The translations under genes were made by a program, and so were the position numbers. Below the pieces are notes generated by a model, which saw nothing but the letters and a program-made list of their open reading frames with translations, was not told where the DNA came from and did not search any database. A DNA stretch of 64,000 nt from contig CALVAA010000005.1 of NCBI GenBank assembly GCA_944325315.1, positions 1 through 64,000 on the forward strand, written 5' to 3'. The DNA is from Candidatus Gastranaerophilales bacterium (lineage in GTDB: Bacteria; Cyanobacteriota; Vampirovibrionia; Gastranaerophilales; Gastranaerophilaceae). The number at the start of each line of letters is the position of its first letter. Positions within the stretch are counted from its first letter, which is position 1. This document shows positions 36,795 through 44,402 of this stretch, piece by piece.

Positions 36795-38225
36795 ATGAAT
36801 ATAAAAAATTTTTCCCGAGATAAAAATCAGACATTCAAAGGAAGTGTTTTTGAAAAACCTTTGGGTGTTTTTTATAATCCAAATGCCGTAATTCCTACTT
36901 TGGCCATAGAAGCGGGAGTTACTTTGGGTCGTTCTTTTGAAGCAAATAAAAGAGGCGGTAAAAAAGAAGCAACTGAAAGATTTGTCGAGCAAGGCCTGAG
37001 CGCTGTGATTTGGCTTTGGGGAGTTCAGGCAATTAAAAAAACGAATGATTTTTTGTCTAAAAAACTATTTAAACTTAACAATCAGGATTTTGATATAGGC
37101 TTTGATGAAGTCAGAAATCCCGTTAAAAATAATAATATTTCTAAAAAACTTGTTGCATACAAAACTTCGAACATTCTTTTTTCAACGGCACTTGCAACGT
37201 TTTTTATAGGTTTTATTTTGCCTAAAATAAATCATAAAATTTCATCAAAAGTTAATAAAGAAGAAAGAAAAAAAGACATAAAAACTTTTAATATTCCTTC
37301 TTTTGATGAGTTTAGGAAAAATAAAAAAGGAAAAAATCTTTCTTTTACTTCTGTTTTTTCAAACAAAGCTTATAAACTTGCCCATACTCTTGAAAACAAT
37401 TCTACTGCAAGGCTTTTGATTACAGATACAGGTGTTATATCGGGAAGATATTACAATTCAAGAAATAAATATGAAAAAATCGAAAGTTTGTTTAGAGATA
37501 TTTCTTCTATTTATTTTTATTTATTTTCTGCAAAACACTTTAAAAGGTTGTTAAATAATTTATCAAAAAATACGGATATTAATCCAAAAGCTTTGGAGAA
37601 TACTGTCTTAATGCTCAATAAAAATTTGGGCCAAGCCAAATTATTACCTGATGAATTTTTGGATAGTGCGGTAAAAAACCTTAAAAAGGAAGATTTAAAA
37701 AAGATTGATATGCTTTTTAAAAATAGAAAAACAATAAATTTGGAAGAATTTATAAAAAATTTTCCAATGTATGAAAAAGAAGCGTTAAAAATGTCCGAAT
37801 TACAACCGGTTTTTAACCAAAAGAGAATTTTAACAAAAATGCAGGCTAAAGATATTTTATCTCCGGGGTGGGTGTTTGATGCAGAATTTTTAAATAATGT
37901 TTTTAAAAATGTGACAAATGGTGCTTCGGCAGATAAAAAAAGATTTGTTGCAAACAAGAGTCTTGAAAGTTTAAGAATTTCCATTGAAAAGTTTGCAAAA
38001 CAAATCGCTGATTATTCATTTAAAAATGATGTTTTAGTTGATAAAAAGGTAATTAGAAAGGTTGCAGACAAAAATATAAGAAAAAATTTTATTTATAATA
38101 TATTTGCAACTTTTGTTTCAATTTATGCTTTGGGCATATTGATACCAAAGGTGCAATACTTTATTACAAAAAAATTAACTAACGAAGACAAATTTCCGGG
38201 TGAAGATGATTTTTTGAAAAAATAA
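36795..38225 (+). CDS. orphan 476-residue protein with N-terminal FKG motif
   Basis: I start it at the ATG of MNIKNFSRDKNQTFKGSVFE (476 residues); an open frame upstream has only AT-rich, non-coding-like sequence. The N-terminus has the QTFKGS motif at residues 12-17. Two hydrophobic stretches stand out: near residues 125-150 (ILFSTALATFFIGFILPKIN) and close to the C-terminus (IFATFVSIYALGILIPKVQY), both ending in an (L/I)-P-K motif, so a two-helix membrane topology is likely. The rest is Lys/Asn-rich. No known domain is recognised. Its start faces the quadruple winged-helix regulator, and a palindrome follows its stop. Confidence 0.7.
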   Translation: MNIKNFSRDKNQTFKGSVFEKPLGVFYNPNAVIPTLAIEAGVTLGRSFEANKRGGKKEATERFVEQGLSAVIWLWGVQAIKKTNDFLSKKLFKLNNQDFDIGFDEVRNPVKNNNISKKLVAYKTSNILFSTALATFFIGFILPKINHKISSKVNKEERKKDIKTFNIPSFDEFRKNKKGKNLSFTSVFSNKAYKLAHTLENNSTARLLITDTGVISGRYYNSRNKYEKIESLFRDISSIYFYLFSAKHFKRLLNNLSKNTDINPKALENTVLMLNKNLGQAKLLPDEFLDSAVKNLKKEDLKKIDMLFKNRKTINLEEFIKNFPMYEKEALKMSELQPVFNQKRILTKMQAKDILSPGWVFDAEFLNNVFKNVTNGASADKKRFVANKSLESLRISIEKFAKQIADYSFKNDVLVDKKVIRKVADKNIRKNFIYNIFATFVSIYALGILIPKVQYFITKKLTNEDKFPGEDDFLKK

Positions 38226-38226
38226 T

Positions 38227-38268
38227 ATTTAATTTTTAAAAAAGGCATGCCTTTTTTAAAAATTAAAT
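38227..38268. terminator. perfect 42-base palindrome, likely bidirectional terminator
   Basis: The sequence is perfectly self-complementary about GGCATGCC, flanked by A6/T6 and further AT-rich arms. As RNA it forms a hairpin with a short GC core followed by a T-run, in either direction. It begins one base after the stop of the preceding gene. Confidence 0.65.
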
Positions 38269-38309
38269 TGTATAATTTACAATTGTTTACACCCTAATAA
38301 AAAAATAAA

Positions 38310-38440
38310 ATCCGCTTTTCATGCTCTATGCATGGTTTTGCCATGGGTATAATCATGAAAACCATGGAATACCATGGTTTTTAGCAAGTGCAAAGCTTTG
38401 AAATATAAGCATGGTAAGGCTTATCATGATTGTAAAAACT
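38310..38440. repeat. cluster of CATG-containing inverted repeats
   Basis: Eight CATG tetramers occur within about 115 bases. They make nested hairpins: CATGG-TTTTG-CCATG (38331-38345), AAAACCATGG-AATA-CCATGGTTTT (38358-38381, a perfect 10-base stem), and ATAAGC...GCTTAT with CATG inside and beyond (from about 38404). It has no open frame of useful size. It may be a structured RNA, a protein-binding array or a remnant of a small repeat element. Confidence 0.55.
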
Positions 38441-38463
38441 CGTAATAATTCCCGAAAAATTGC

Positions 38464-38491
38464 TTGATTATTGAAACTGAAAGGATATAAT
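38464..38491 (+). promoter_or_regulatory. candidate promoter of the Cys-rich protein gene
   Basis: TTGATT (38464-38469) and TATAAT (38486-38491) are 16 bases apart. The transcript would begin near 38498, leaving the CATG cluster upstream of the promoter and giving a leader of about 70 bases. Confidence 0.5.
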
Positions 38492-38508
38492 TATATTAAA
38501 GCCAAGGG

Positions 38509-38531
38509 GCACTAGGCAATTAGCCTATTGC
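38509..38531 (+). promoter_or_regulatory. hairpin in the leader of the Cys-rich protein gene
   Basis: GCAC-TAGGC-AATTA-GCCTA-TTGC folds into a stem with one mismatch in the predicted leader, 35 bases before the start codon. It has no T-run, so it is not a terminator. Confidence 0.4.
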
Positions 38532-38566
38532 ATTTTGGAAAAATCAGATTTTGGGAGAGTTTATAA

Positions 38567-38788
38567 GTGATAAAAAGTAGAGACTTTGGGAGAGCTACTG
38601 CAGTTAGAAGATGGACACAAACTGCAATCGAATGTTACAAAAGAGGGTGTAATTGCGAAGGCTGTTTTTATACAGACTTTTTTAACAATTCCAGCCAAAA
38701 ATGCCAAATGAAAGCCTCAGTGCTTGAATTGGTAAGAGTTTTAGGAAAACCTGACATTGAATTAAAACAGGTTCTTACTGATGAATAA
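38567..38788 (+). CDS. small Cys-rich protein of unknown function
   Basis: A 73-residue soluble protein that starts with GTG, preceded by GGGAGAG with about 7 bases of spacing. The N-terminus is basic and conserved-looking (RDFGRATAVRRWTQTAIECY). The centre has Cys in ECYKRGCNCEGCFYTDFF and SSQKCQMKASVLE: five Cys in about 35 residues, in a spacing (C-x5-C-x-C-x2-C...C) suited to zinc or an iron-sulfur cluster. The C-terminus is helical (LELVRVLGKP). The basic region near the N-terminus would suit nucleic-acid binding. I do not know a named family. Confidence 0.75.
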   Translation: MIKSRDFGRATAVRRWTQTAIECYKRGCNCEGCFYTDFFNNSSQKCQMKASVLELVRVLGKPDIELKQVLTDE

Positions 38789-38795
38789 TTGAAAC

Positions 38796-39200
38796 CTATT
38801 CATCAAATTTAAAACCATACGGAAAAATGTCTTCCAGAGTCAAAACGAAGGCATTTTTATTTTTATCTTCCAATATAATTTTTGTATCACTATCGTTGTT
38901 TGAAAATTCGCTTAACCATTGCCTGCAAGCACCACATGGCAGACAATTGGTTTGTTTTGGAGAATATATTGCTATTGCTTTAATTTTTGTTTTTTCTCCG
39001 TTTGCAATGGCACTTGATATAGCATTCCTTTCAGCGCACAATGATAATCCGTAGCTTACGTTTTCAACATTTGCTCCGGTGTATGTTTTTTTGCTTTCAT
39101 AAAGAACACAAGCTCCCACAGGGAAATTTGAATAGGGAGAGTATGAATTTTTAGCTGCTTCTTTAGCTTTTTCCAGTAATTCTATGTATAGCTTTTCCAT
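38796..39200 (-). CDS. cdd: cytidine deaminase
   Basis: Deaminates cytidine and deoxycytidine in pyrimidine salvage. It has 134 residues, the homotetrameric short type. YSNFPVGACVLYESKKTYTG contains the substrate-binding NFPVGA, and the zinc site is formed by CAERNAI (Cys and catalytic Glu) and PCGACRQWLSEF (two Cys). It is a lone gene on the minus strand, converging on the Cys-rich protein gene with 7 bases between. Confidence 0.97.
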   Translation of the reverse strand: MEKLYIELLEKAKEAAKNSYSPYSNFPVGACVLYESKKTYTGANVENVSYGLSLCAERNAISSAIANGEKTKIKAIAIYSPKQTNCLPCGACRQWLSEFSNNDSDTKIILEDKNKNAFVLTLEDIFPYGFKFDE

Positions 39201-39326
39201 TATTTCCTCGACAAAATATTTTGTAGTAGATATTATATATCCAAAATAGTTAAAAATAAACCTTTTGTTATTATTTTCTCTTTTCGGGAACTTATTAAAT
39301 AGAAACTCGAGGGATTGATAACAGCT

Positions 39327-39821
39327 ATGTCTATAAATGCGATAAGTAGTCTTTCATTATATGAATATTATTATCAGATAAATAATGATGATAAAGAGAA
39401 GAAGAAAAATTCTCCTCTTGAAAAAGAAATGCGTGAATACGGCCTTACTCCTACAGATAATGAAGCATTAAATATTGCAATGCTTGAACAGGCTAAAAAT
39501 ATCGAAAGACAAAAAGAAGCAAACGAACAAGAAGAAATCCCGTATTCTCAAAGACCATGGGCAGATTTAATGTATCAATTGGATATTCCTTTTAATCCTG
39601 ATCCTAAAGACGATATTGATGACATTAAAGATGAATTAAAGAAACTGACTGACGGAATGGATGACGAGCAGTTAAGCAAAGAAGTAGCTGATTTAGAAGA
39701 TTACGCAGAAAGAATGTATCTGAATTTCATTAATAACTCTTCTTCGGCTATTAACAACTCAATTACGATTACGGCCCAGTTGAATAATTTGTCGACACTC
39801 AACCGTGCAGCTTTAATGTAA
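39327..39821 (+). CDS. hypothetical acidic helical protein
   Basis: A 164-residue protein from the ATG at 39327 (a TTG at 39315 is an alternative start; GAGGG lies between the two in position and does not decide clearly). It is acidic and helical with many Asp/Glu/Lys/Asn. The motif YSQRPWADLMYQLDIPFNPD (residues about 75-95) is the most distinctive part. There is no signal peptide or membrane segment. A Ser/Asn/Thr-rich C-terminus (NNSSSAINNSITITAQLNNL) resembles coiled or filament-associated proteins. Function unknown. A good terminator follows. Confidence 0.65.
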   Translation: MSINAISSLSLYEYYYQINNDDKEKKKNSPLEKEMREYGLTPTDNEALNIAMLEQAKNIERQKEANEQEEIPYSQRPWADLMYQLDIPFNPDPKDDIDDIKDELKKLTDGMDDEQLSKEVADLEDYAERMYLNFINNSSSAINNSITITAQLNNLSTLNRAALM

Positions 39822-39869
39822 AAAGTTCCATATCTATAATCCCGCCATTTCAGAGTTTTGGTGTTATTT

Positions 39870-39912
39870 AAAGGGGTATCTGCGTCCTTTTAACTTTTCG
39901 CAGCCCCTTTTT
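39870..39912 (+). terminator. intrinsic terminator after the acidic protein gene
   Basis: AAAGGGG with CTGCG, a 14-base loop, CGCAG and CCCCTTTTTATTT form an interrupted stem and T-run. It covers the stop codon of the convergent leuA. Confidence 0.75.
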
Positions 39913-41434
39913 ATTTATACATTTGGTTTAAGGCGTTAAAAATTGCTTTAACATTTGCAACTGCAGTTGAAGTATCTATTGCTCTGCCTATAATTTCATT
40001 ATTATTATCATCCAGCATTGAAATCATGCTCATTGCTTGTGCGCTTGAGCCTTTTTCAGCGCCATCAAGGGAATATTGCTTGTAGTATGAAAGTTTTGTT
40101 TTAAATCCAAGCTCTTTTAAGCCATTCAGGCAAGCATCCAAAGGCCCGTTACCTTTGCCGATAACCGCTTTTCTTTCTCCTTTAAAATTGAAAAACAAAT
40201 CAAATATTCCTTTTTCGATTTGTTTAAAAGAGACAAGTTCAAATGCTCCTTCAATGTTGCAAATTTTGTTGAAGTATAAGTCTAAAATTTCTTTTGGGTT
40301 TAATTCCCCCTTTTGTTCCGCCGATTCTTTTGCTATTGGAGTAAGGTATGCAGATTCCTGAAGCGTAATAGGATATTTTAGAGCTTTTATTATGTCGTAA
40401 ATTGCTGTTTTTCCGCTTTGTGAAGTGAAGCCGATTTTTTCGTCATTTGATCTTCCGATTAAATCAGGATGAATTGGTCTATAAGCGCCAAATTCCATAT
40501 CTTTTGTTTTTATAGCGCCGTCTTGATGTATTCCGCTTCTGTGAGCTAATGCTTCGAGGCCTATCAAAGGAGCTTTTTCATAAATTTTTACATGGGACAT
40601 TTGAGATATTAAAAGTGCTGTTTCATAAATTTTAGAAAGATTTATACCGCAATCTACCCCGCAATTGTGTAATGCTATTACTACCTGGTTAAAGTCCGTA
40701 TTACCCGCACGTTCTCCAAGCCCGTTCAGACAACATTCCAGTTGGTTTGCGCCAATAAAAAATCCTTCAACTGTTGTGGCTGTTGCCATACCTAAATCAT
40801 TATGGTTGTGAAGTGCAATTGTAATATTTTCTGCTAAACTTTTTCTAACTTTTGAAACAAGTTCCAAAAATATACCAGGGCGGTATCTTTCAACGGTATT
40901 TGGAAGATTAATTGTGGTAGCGCCTTTTTTTACAATTTCTTTTAAAACATCGATAACAAAATCTATGTTTTTGGCGCAATCTCCAAAATGTTCCACTGAA
41001 AATTGAACATCGGCATTTTTGTTTTCTTTTATAACGTTGTTATAAGCATATTCAACAGCGTCTATTGCAAGCCGTGCAACATCATCAGGCTTTTTATTCA
41101 AAACATTCTTCATATGAAAAGGAGACAAGGTAATAAATGTATGAATTCTTGGCTTTTTAGCGCAAGATACAGCTTCTATAGCTTTATCAATATCTCCTTT
41201 ATGGGCTCTTGCAAGCACCGACACAACCGTATTTTTGTCTGCTTTTTGAGCTAAAAGACGACAAGAATCGAAGTCCATTTTGCTTGAAGCTGGAAAGCCT
41301 ATTTCAACAGCAGGAATATTAAGTTCAACAATTTTATCAAAAATAAAGAGTTTTTCTTCAAGACTCCACGGTTTTTTAAGTGATTGGTTACCGTCTCTTA
41401 GCGTAATATCATAGAAGAATGGTTTTCTTTGCAT
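39911..41434 (-). CDS. leuA: 2-isopropylmalate synthase
   Basis: Condenses acetyl-CoA with 2-oxoisovalerate in the first committed step of leucine synthesis. It has 507 residues. The catalytic TIM barrel has ITLRDGNQSLKKPWSLEEKL (first metal Asp), AVEIGFPASS, and HNHNDLGMATATTVEG (metal His pair), plus LNGLGERAGN. After a helical linker with HRSGIHQDG, the C-terminal regulatory domain (about 385-507) has GKGNGPLDACLNGL, the leucine-binding type fold. Homologous enzymes such as citramalate synthase share the barrel, but the GNGPLDA regulatory domain favours LeuA. Confidence 0.92.
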   Translation of the reverse strand: MQRKPFFYDITLRDGNQSLKKPWSLEEKLFIFDKIVELNIPAVEIGFPASSKMDFDSCRLLAQKADKNTVVSVLARAHKGDIDKAIEAVSCAKKPRIHTFITLSPFHMKNVLNKKPDDVARLAIDAVEYAYNNVIKENKNADVQFSVEHFGDCAKNIDFVIDVLKEIVKKGATTINLPNTVERYRPGIFLELVSKVRKSLAENITIALHNHNDLGMATATTVEGFFIGANQLECCLNGLGERAGNTDFNQVVIALHNCGVDCGINLSKIYETALLISQMSHVKIYEKAPLIGLEALAHRSGIHQDGAIKTKDMEFGAYRPIHPDLIGRSNDEKIGFTSQSGKTAIYDIIKALKYPITLQESAYLTPIAKESAEQKGELNPKEILDLYFNKICNIEGAFELVSFKQIEKGIFDLFFNFKGERKAVIGKGNGPLDACLNGLKELGFKTKLSYYKQYSLDGAEKGSSAQAMSMISMLDDNNNEIIGRAIDTSTAVANVKAIFNALNQMYK

Positions 41435-41610
41435 AATCTTAATATCCTATGTATTTAAATTTAAAAAAACTTTTGATATAATAAATTTTAGTCTAAAAAC
41501 AAAGACGTGGTCAACGAGGATTTGTAAAAAAATGTAAAATATGCTTGGGGAAACAGCAAGTGTTTTTTTTCACCCTCTTTGTAATTAATGTTTTGGATAA
41601 AAGTGAATTT

Positions 41611-42234
41611 ATGAAAATAAACAGCATTCAACAACAAACTCAAAATAGAAATCAAAATTTTAAGGGCTCTTTTGTAAATTCTGCAACAAATTTTATAGCC
41701 AAACATCCTATGGCAATTGCAGGACTTGCAGGATTTTCCGTTGTTGCCCAAAAAGTTGTGATGTCGGGCTCAGAAGCAACAATCGGTGCTGCTATGGATA
41801 TGGCTGTAGGTAACACTATTGCAAAAGCGGCAAATGAAAAAGACGGAAGGACAAAAGAAAGCTCAAAAGTTCAGGCAGTCAGGACTGCTGCTCAGTCAAT
41901 CGGCGGAACAGCTACCGGAGTTGTAGTTAGAATGGGTTGCATCCTTGCAGCAAGTGCGCTTTTAGGTGCAGCGGGCGCAAAAGCCGGGGAAAAGGGTGCA
42001 TCAAAAATTGCATCTATTGTAAACCCTGAAAAATACAATTCAAAAAAAGATGCATATCTGTTTGACAGGGAAATTAAAAGATGGGGCAAAAGCGTAGGCG
42101 GCGCTGCTGCAATTTGCGTTATGATGGTAACTAATTTTTTACTTGATGTGCCTTTTGTTAATTTCCTAAATAAGAAAATGTCTGATAAACTGCTTAAAAA
42201 TAAGATAAATCAAAATGTTAAGGAGGCTAAATAA
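41611..42234 (+). CDS. FKG-motif membrane protein, first of a two-gene cassette
   Basis: I start it at the ATG of MKINSIQQQTQNRNQNFKGS (207 residues), a typical short polar leader with QNFKGS at residues 15-20. Hydrophobic segments rich in Gly and Ala follow: about 33-50 (PMAIAGLAGFSVVAQKVVMS), 95-130 (GTATGVVVRMGCILAASALL) and 160-180 (GGAAAICVMMVTNFLLDVPF). No known domain is recognised. The stop overlaps the next gene in TAATG and AAGGAGG precedes it, so the two proteins are translationally coupled. Cassette partners may act as a membrane complex. Confidence 0.7.
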   Translation: MKINSIQQQTQNRNQNFKGSFVNSATNFIAKHPMAIAGLAGFSVVAQKVVMSGSEATIGAAMDMAVGNTIAKAANEKDGRTKESSKVQAVRTAAQSIGGTATGVVVRMGCILAASALLGAAGAKAGEKGASKIASIVNPEKYNSKKDAYLFDREIKRWGKSVGGAAAICVMMVTNFLLDVPFVNFLNKKMSDKLLKNKINQNVKEAK

Positions 42235-42938
42235 TGGCATTGAATTTAGCTTCATTAATTAAAAAATTTAATCCCGAACCTGAAAAAGCAGGAAAGATTC
42301 TTTTAATGCTTAATGCTGCAGGGATGGTTTTTGCTGCCGCAAGCAATACGGTTGCTGCTGCAAAAGATAAAAACACATCTGCTGAGGATAAAAAATTTTT
42401 AGTTCCGGCAGGTGCCGTAACCGGCATTGCAAATATCGGTTTATATTATCTTTTTACCGATAAAGTAATCAAAGGGCTTGAAAACGGTGCTGAAAACTAT
42501 ATTAAAAATATGAACAAAGAAAAATTGTCCGATAAAGCTTTAGAATATGCAAATAATTCTATTAAAAAAGCGTCTAAATCTTTATTTAAAAAATCGGATG
42601 AATACATAAGTTCAATGAAAGCAACATTAATTGATAACGGCGGTAAAGCAACGCAAAAGGCAAAGGAAATTTTCGCCCATGATTTAAAAGGCGGTGCAGG
42701 TGTTTTGGGTGCTTTTATCGGCGCCGTTGTTGGTTGTTCTGTTTTAACTCCGATAATCCGTGATGTTAGCGCTTATTTTGTTCAGAAAAAAATGGAAAAA
42801 AATAATCCTGAACTGCAAACAAAGCAATACAGGCCATATTTTGATCCAATTCACATTAGAAAAAACGCAAAGCATAAATATCAACCCTTATCAATGAAAA
42901 GTTATATGGCTTTTACAAACAAAGGAATGAAAGTTTAA
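42234..42938 (+). CDS. membrane-associated protein, second of a two-gene cassette
   Basis: A 234-residue protein with an AAGGAGG site placed inside the end of the previous gene. Hydrophobic segments are at about 22-43 (ILLMLNAAGMVFAAASNTVA), 57-80 (VPAGAVTGIANIGLYYLFTD) and 150-172 (GAGVLGAFIGAVVGCSVLTP). The middle is a charged helix (KASKSLFKKSDEYISSMKAT), and the C-terminus is basic and Tyr-rich (YRPYFDPIHIRKNAKHKYQP). No FKG motif is present. It has no recognised family. It ends convergently with pgeF, sharing TTAA. Confidence 0.7.
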   Translation: MALNLASLIKKFNPEPEKAGKILLMLNAAGMVFAAASNTVAAAKDKNTSAEDKKFLVPAGAVTGIANIGLYYLFTDKVIKGLENGAENYIKNMNKEKLSDKALEYANNSIKKASKSLFKKSDEYISSMKATLIDNGGKATQKAKEIFAHDLKGGAGVLGAFIGAVVGCSVLTPIIRDVSAYFVQKKMEKNNPELQTKQYRPYFDPIHIRKNAKHKYQPLSMKSYMAFTNKGMKV

Positions 42939-43621
42939 AGCTTAATCAAGGCGTTATGTCTTTTTTGGATTTTGTTTTCTTTTCTGTATGAAAAAAATTG
43001 GTCATTGTCTTCCACGGTGCAAAACTGGCAAACATCAATTTTTTTAACTCCGGTTTTTTCAAGCTGGCTTTTGTTAATTCCTTTTAAATCGGCATAATTG
43101 TTTTTAAATAAGCCGTCTATACCCTCAACAGTGCTTTTAAGCTGACAAATAGCTTCTGGTGAAGTTTCAAAGTGTTTAAATGAAATGCAAGGCCCGATTA
43201 AGGCAATGATATTTTCGGGTTTAGAATTAAATATTTTTTGCATTTTAAACACTGTTTTAGCTGCTATTTTTTGTGCCGTACCCCGCCAACCGCCGTGGGC
43301 AATTGAAGCGATATTATTTTTTTCATCATACAGAACTATTGGCGTACAGTCGGCAAAATTAAGATAAATAGCTTTGTTTTTTTGGGTTAAAATTAAAGAA
43401 TCGCAATTATCATAGACTGTTTTTTCGTTCCTGACAATCTCGATATTACAACTATGAGTTTGTTTTGGTTTTATGAGATTATTTGAATCTATTTTTAAAT
43501 ATTTGCATATTAAATCTATATTTTCGTCAATTGGGATTTGTCTTGTTGTAAAAAAATGTTCAACAGGTAAAATATCCGAATAATAAACAGTTTTATTTTC
43601 AATTTTTTTAATTTTAAACAT
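42935..43621 (-). CDS. pgeF: multi-copper-like laccase-domain purine nucleoside phosphorylase (PgeF/YfiH)
   Basis: A 228-residue YfiH/PgeF family protein. The zinc-site residues lie in PKQTHSCNIEIV, FADCTPIVLYD and IAHGGWRGTAQKIAAKTVFK, and ALIGPCISFKHFETSPE is a family signature. Characterised members act as zinc-dependent purine nucleoside phosphorylases or deaminases and have been linked to peptidoglycan maintenance; I infer the same here. The C-terminus keeps FFSYRKENKIQKRHNALIKL. It stands alone on the minus strand. Confidence 0.93.
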   Translation of the reverse strand: MFKIKKIENKTVYYSDILPVEHFFTTRQIPIDENIDLICKYLKIDSNNLIKPKQTHSCNIEIVRNEKTVYDNCDSLILTQKNKAIYLNFADCTPIVLYDEKNNIASIAHGGWRGTAQKIAAKTVFKMQKIFNSKPENIIALIGPCISFKHFETSPEAICQLKSTVEGIDGLFKNNYADLKGINKSQLEKTGVKKIDVCQFCTVEDNDQFFSYRKENKIQKRHNALIKL

Positions 43622-43666
43622 AAAAAATTATACCATGGTAAAATTTTACTATAGCAAGGAGGAATT

Positions 43667-43948
43667 ATGAGTGAAATAGTTGACTTTATCCCCAGGGGGG
43701 TTTGCTCTAAAAGAATGATTGTTGAAATAGAAAACAATAAAATTGTAAATGCTGAATTTATAGGCGGGTGTAATGGCAATTTAAAAGGAATAAGAAGTCT
43801 TGTTATAGGAATGGAAGTTGAAGAAGTCATAAAAAGATTAAAAGGCATTCTGTGCGGTTCAAAACAAACAAGCTGTCCAAATGAATTTGCGCTTTGTCTT
43901 GAAGAATATCTTCAAAAATCAAAAGATAAAAATAAAATTGAAGTTTAA
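43667..43948 (+). CDS. TSCPD-domain protein (TIGR03905-like)
   Basis: A 93-residue protein. The TSCPD-type motif is near the C-terminus: CGSKQTSCPNEFALCLEEYL, with Cys pairs, preceded by FIGGCNGNLKGIRSLVIGME. TSCPD domains occur at the end of ribonucleotide reductases and as free small proteins; the free form has no settled function. AAGGAGG lies a few bases before the ATG. A perfect TACCATGGTA palindrome overlaps the promoter region just upstream. Confidence 0.9.
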   Translation: MSEIVDFIPRGVCSKRMIVEIENNKIVNAEFIGGCNGNLKGIRSLVIGMEVEEVIKRLKGILCGSKQTSCPNEFALCLEEYLQKSKDKNKIEV

Positions 43949-43950
43949 TT

Positions 43951-43974
43951 CAAAAAGCGCACTAACAAGTGCGC
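43951..43974 (-). terminator. terminator of the 57-residue minus-strand ORF
   Basis: GCGCACT-AACA-AGTGCGC (43957-43974) is a perfect 7-base stem with a 4-base loop. A T-run follows on the minus strand only (about 43951-43956), so it serves the gene at 44003-44176. Confidence 0.75.
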
Positions 43975-44002
43975 CGGTGTATATCTTCCTCTATATTAAT
44001 TA

Positions 44003-44176
44003 TTATCTGTTTATTCTGAAATTTATCATTGCTTTGTGATTGAGTGCGATCATTTCCATTGAGTTGAAAATTGTGTTTGCATCGATTGTAGATTTTGTGT
44101 CAAGGTTTACAGTTACTTTAGATGAATAAAGTTCTGCAAGTTTTTGATCAAAATTTTCAGTAATTTGTAGTTTCAT
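44003..44176 (-). CDS. small ORF, 57 residues, with its own terminator
   Basis: The ATG at 44176 is preceded by AAAGG with a 7-base gap. The 57-residue product starts MKLQITENFDQKLAELYSSK and ends NFRINR. The middle half contains NTIFNSMEMIALNHKAMINF, a likely helix with hydrophobic and His residues. It has no signal peptide or Cys. It lies between the TSCPD gene and the flagellar cluster, divergent from the lytic transglycosylase, and ends 28 bases before a hairpin terminator on its own strand. Start signal, terminator and codon use all support a gene, though I do not recognise it. Confidence 0.6.
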   Translation of the reverse strand: MKLQITENFDQKLAELYSSKVTVNLDTKSTIDANTIFNSMEMIALNHKAMINFRINR

Positions 44177-44402
44177 CTTTTTGCCTTTCGTAACTGCTTA
44201 CATATATATAAAGTATATATTGAATACATAATTTCATATTTAAATTTATTTGTTACAATTCTTAATATATAAATTTTTCTTGATATTTTTGAAAAAAACA
44301 TTAATTTTTTAAAGATAGTTCAAATGTATGAAATTTAAAAAATTAATTTAACCGGGAATTTTATCAACCGTTTAATTTACCAAAGGGGATACGGGTAAAA
44401 TT

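Noticed and set aside
38310-38560. tRNA, tmRNA or CRISPR array in the intergenic region before the Cys-rich gene
   Set aside because: There is no cloverleaf, no CCA end and no T-arm sequence. The CATG units are unevenly spaced and differ in flanks, so they are not CRISPR repeats.
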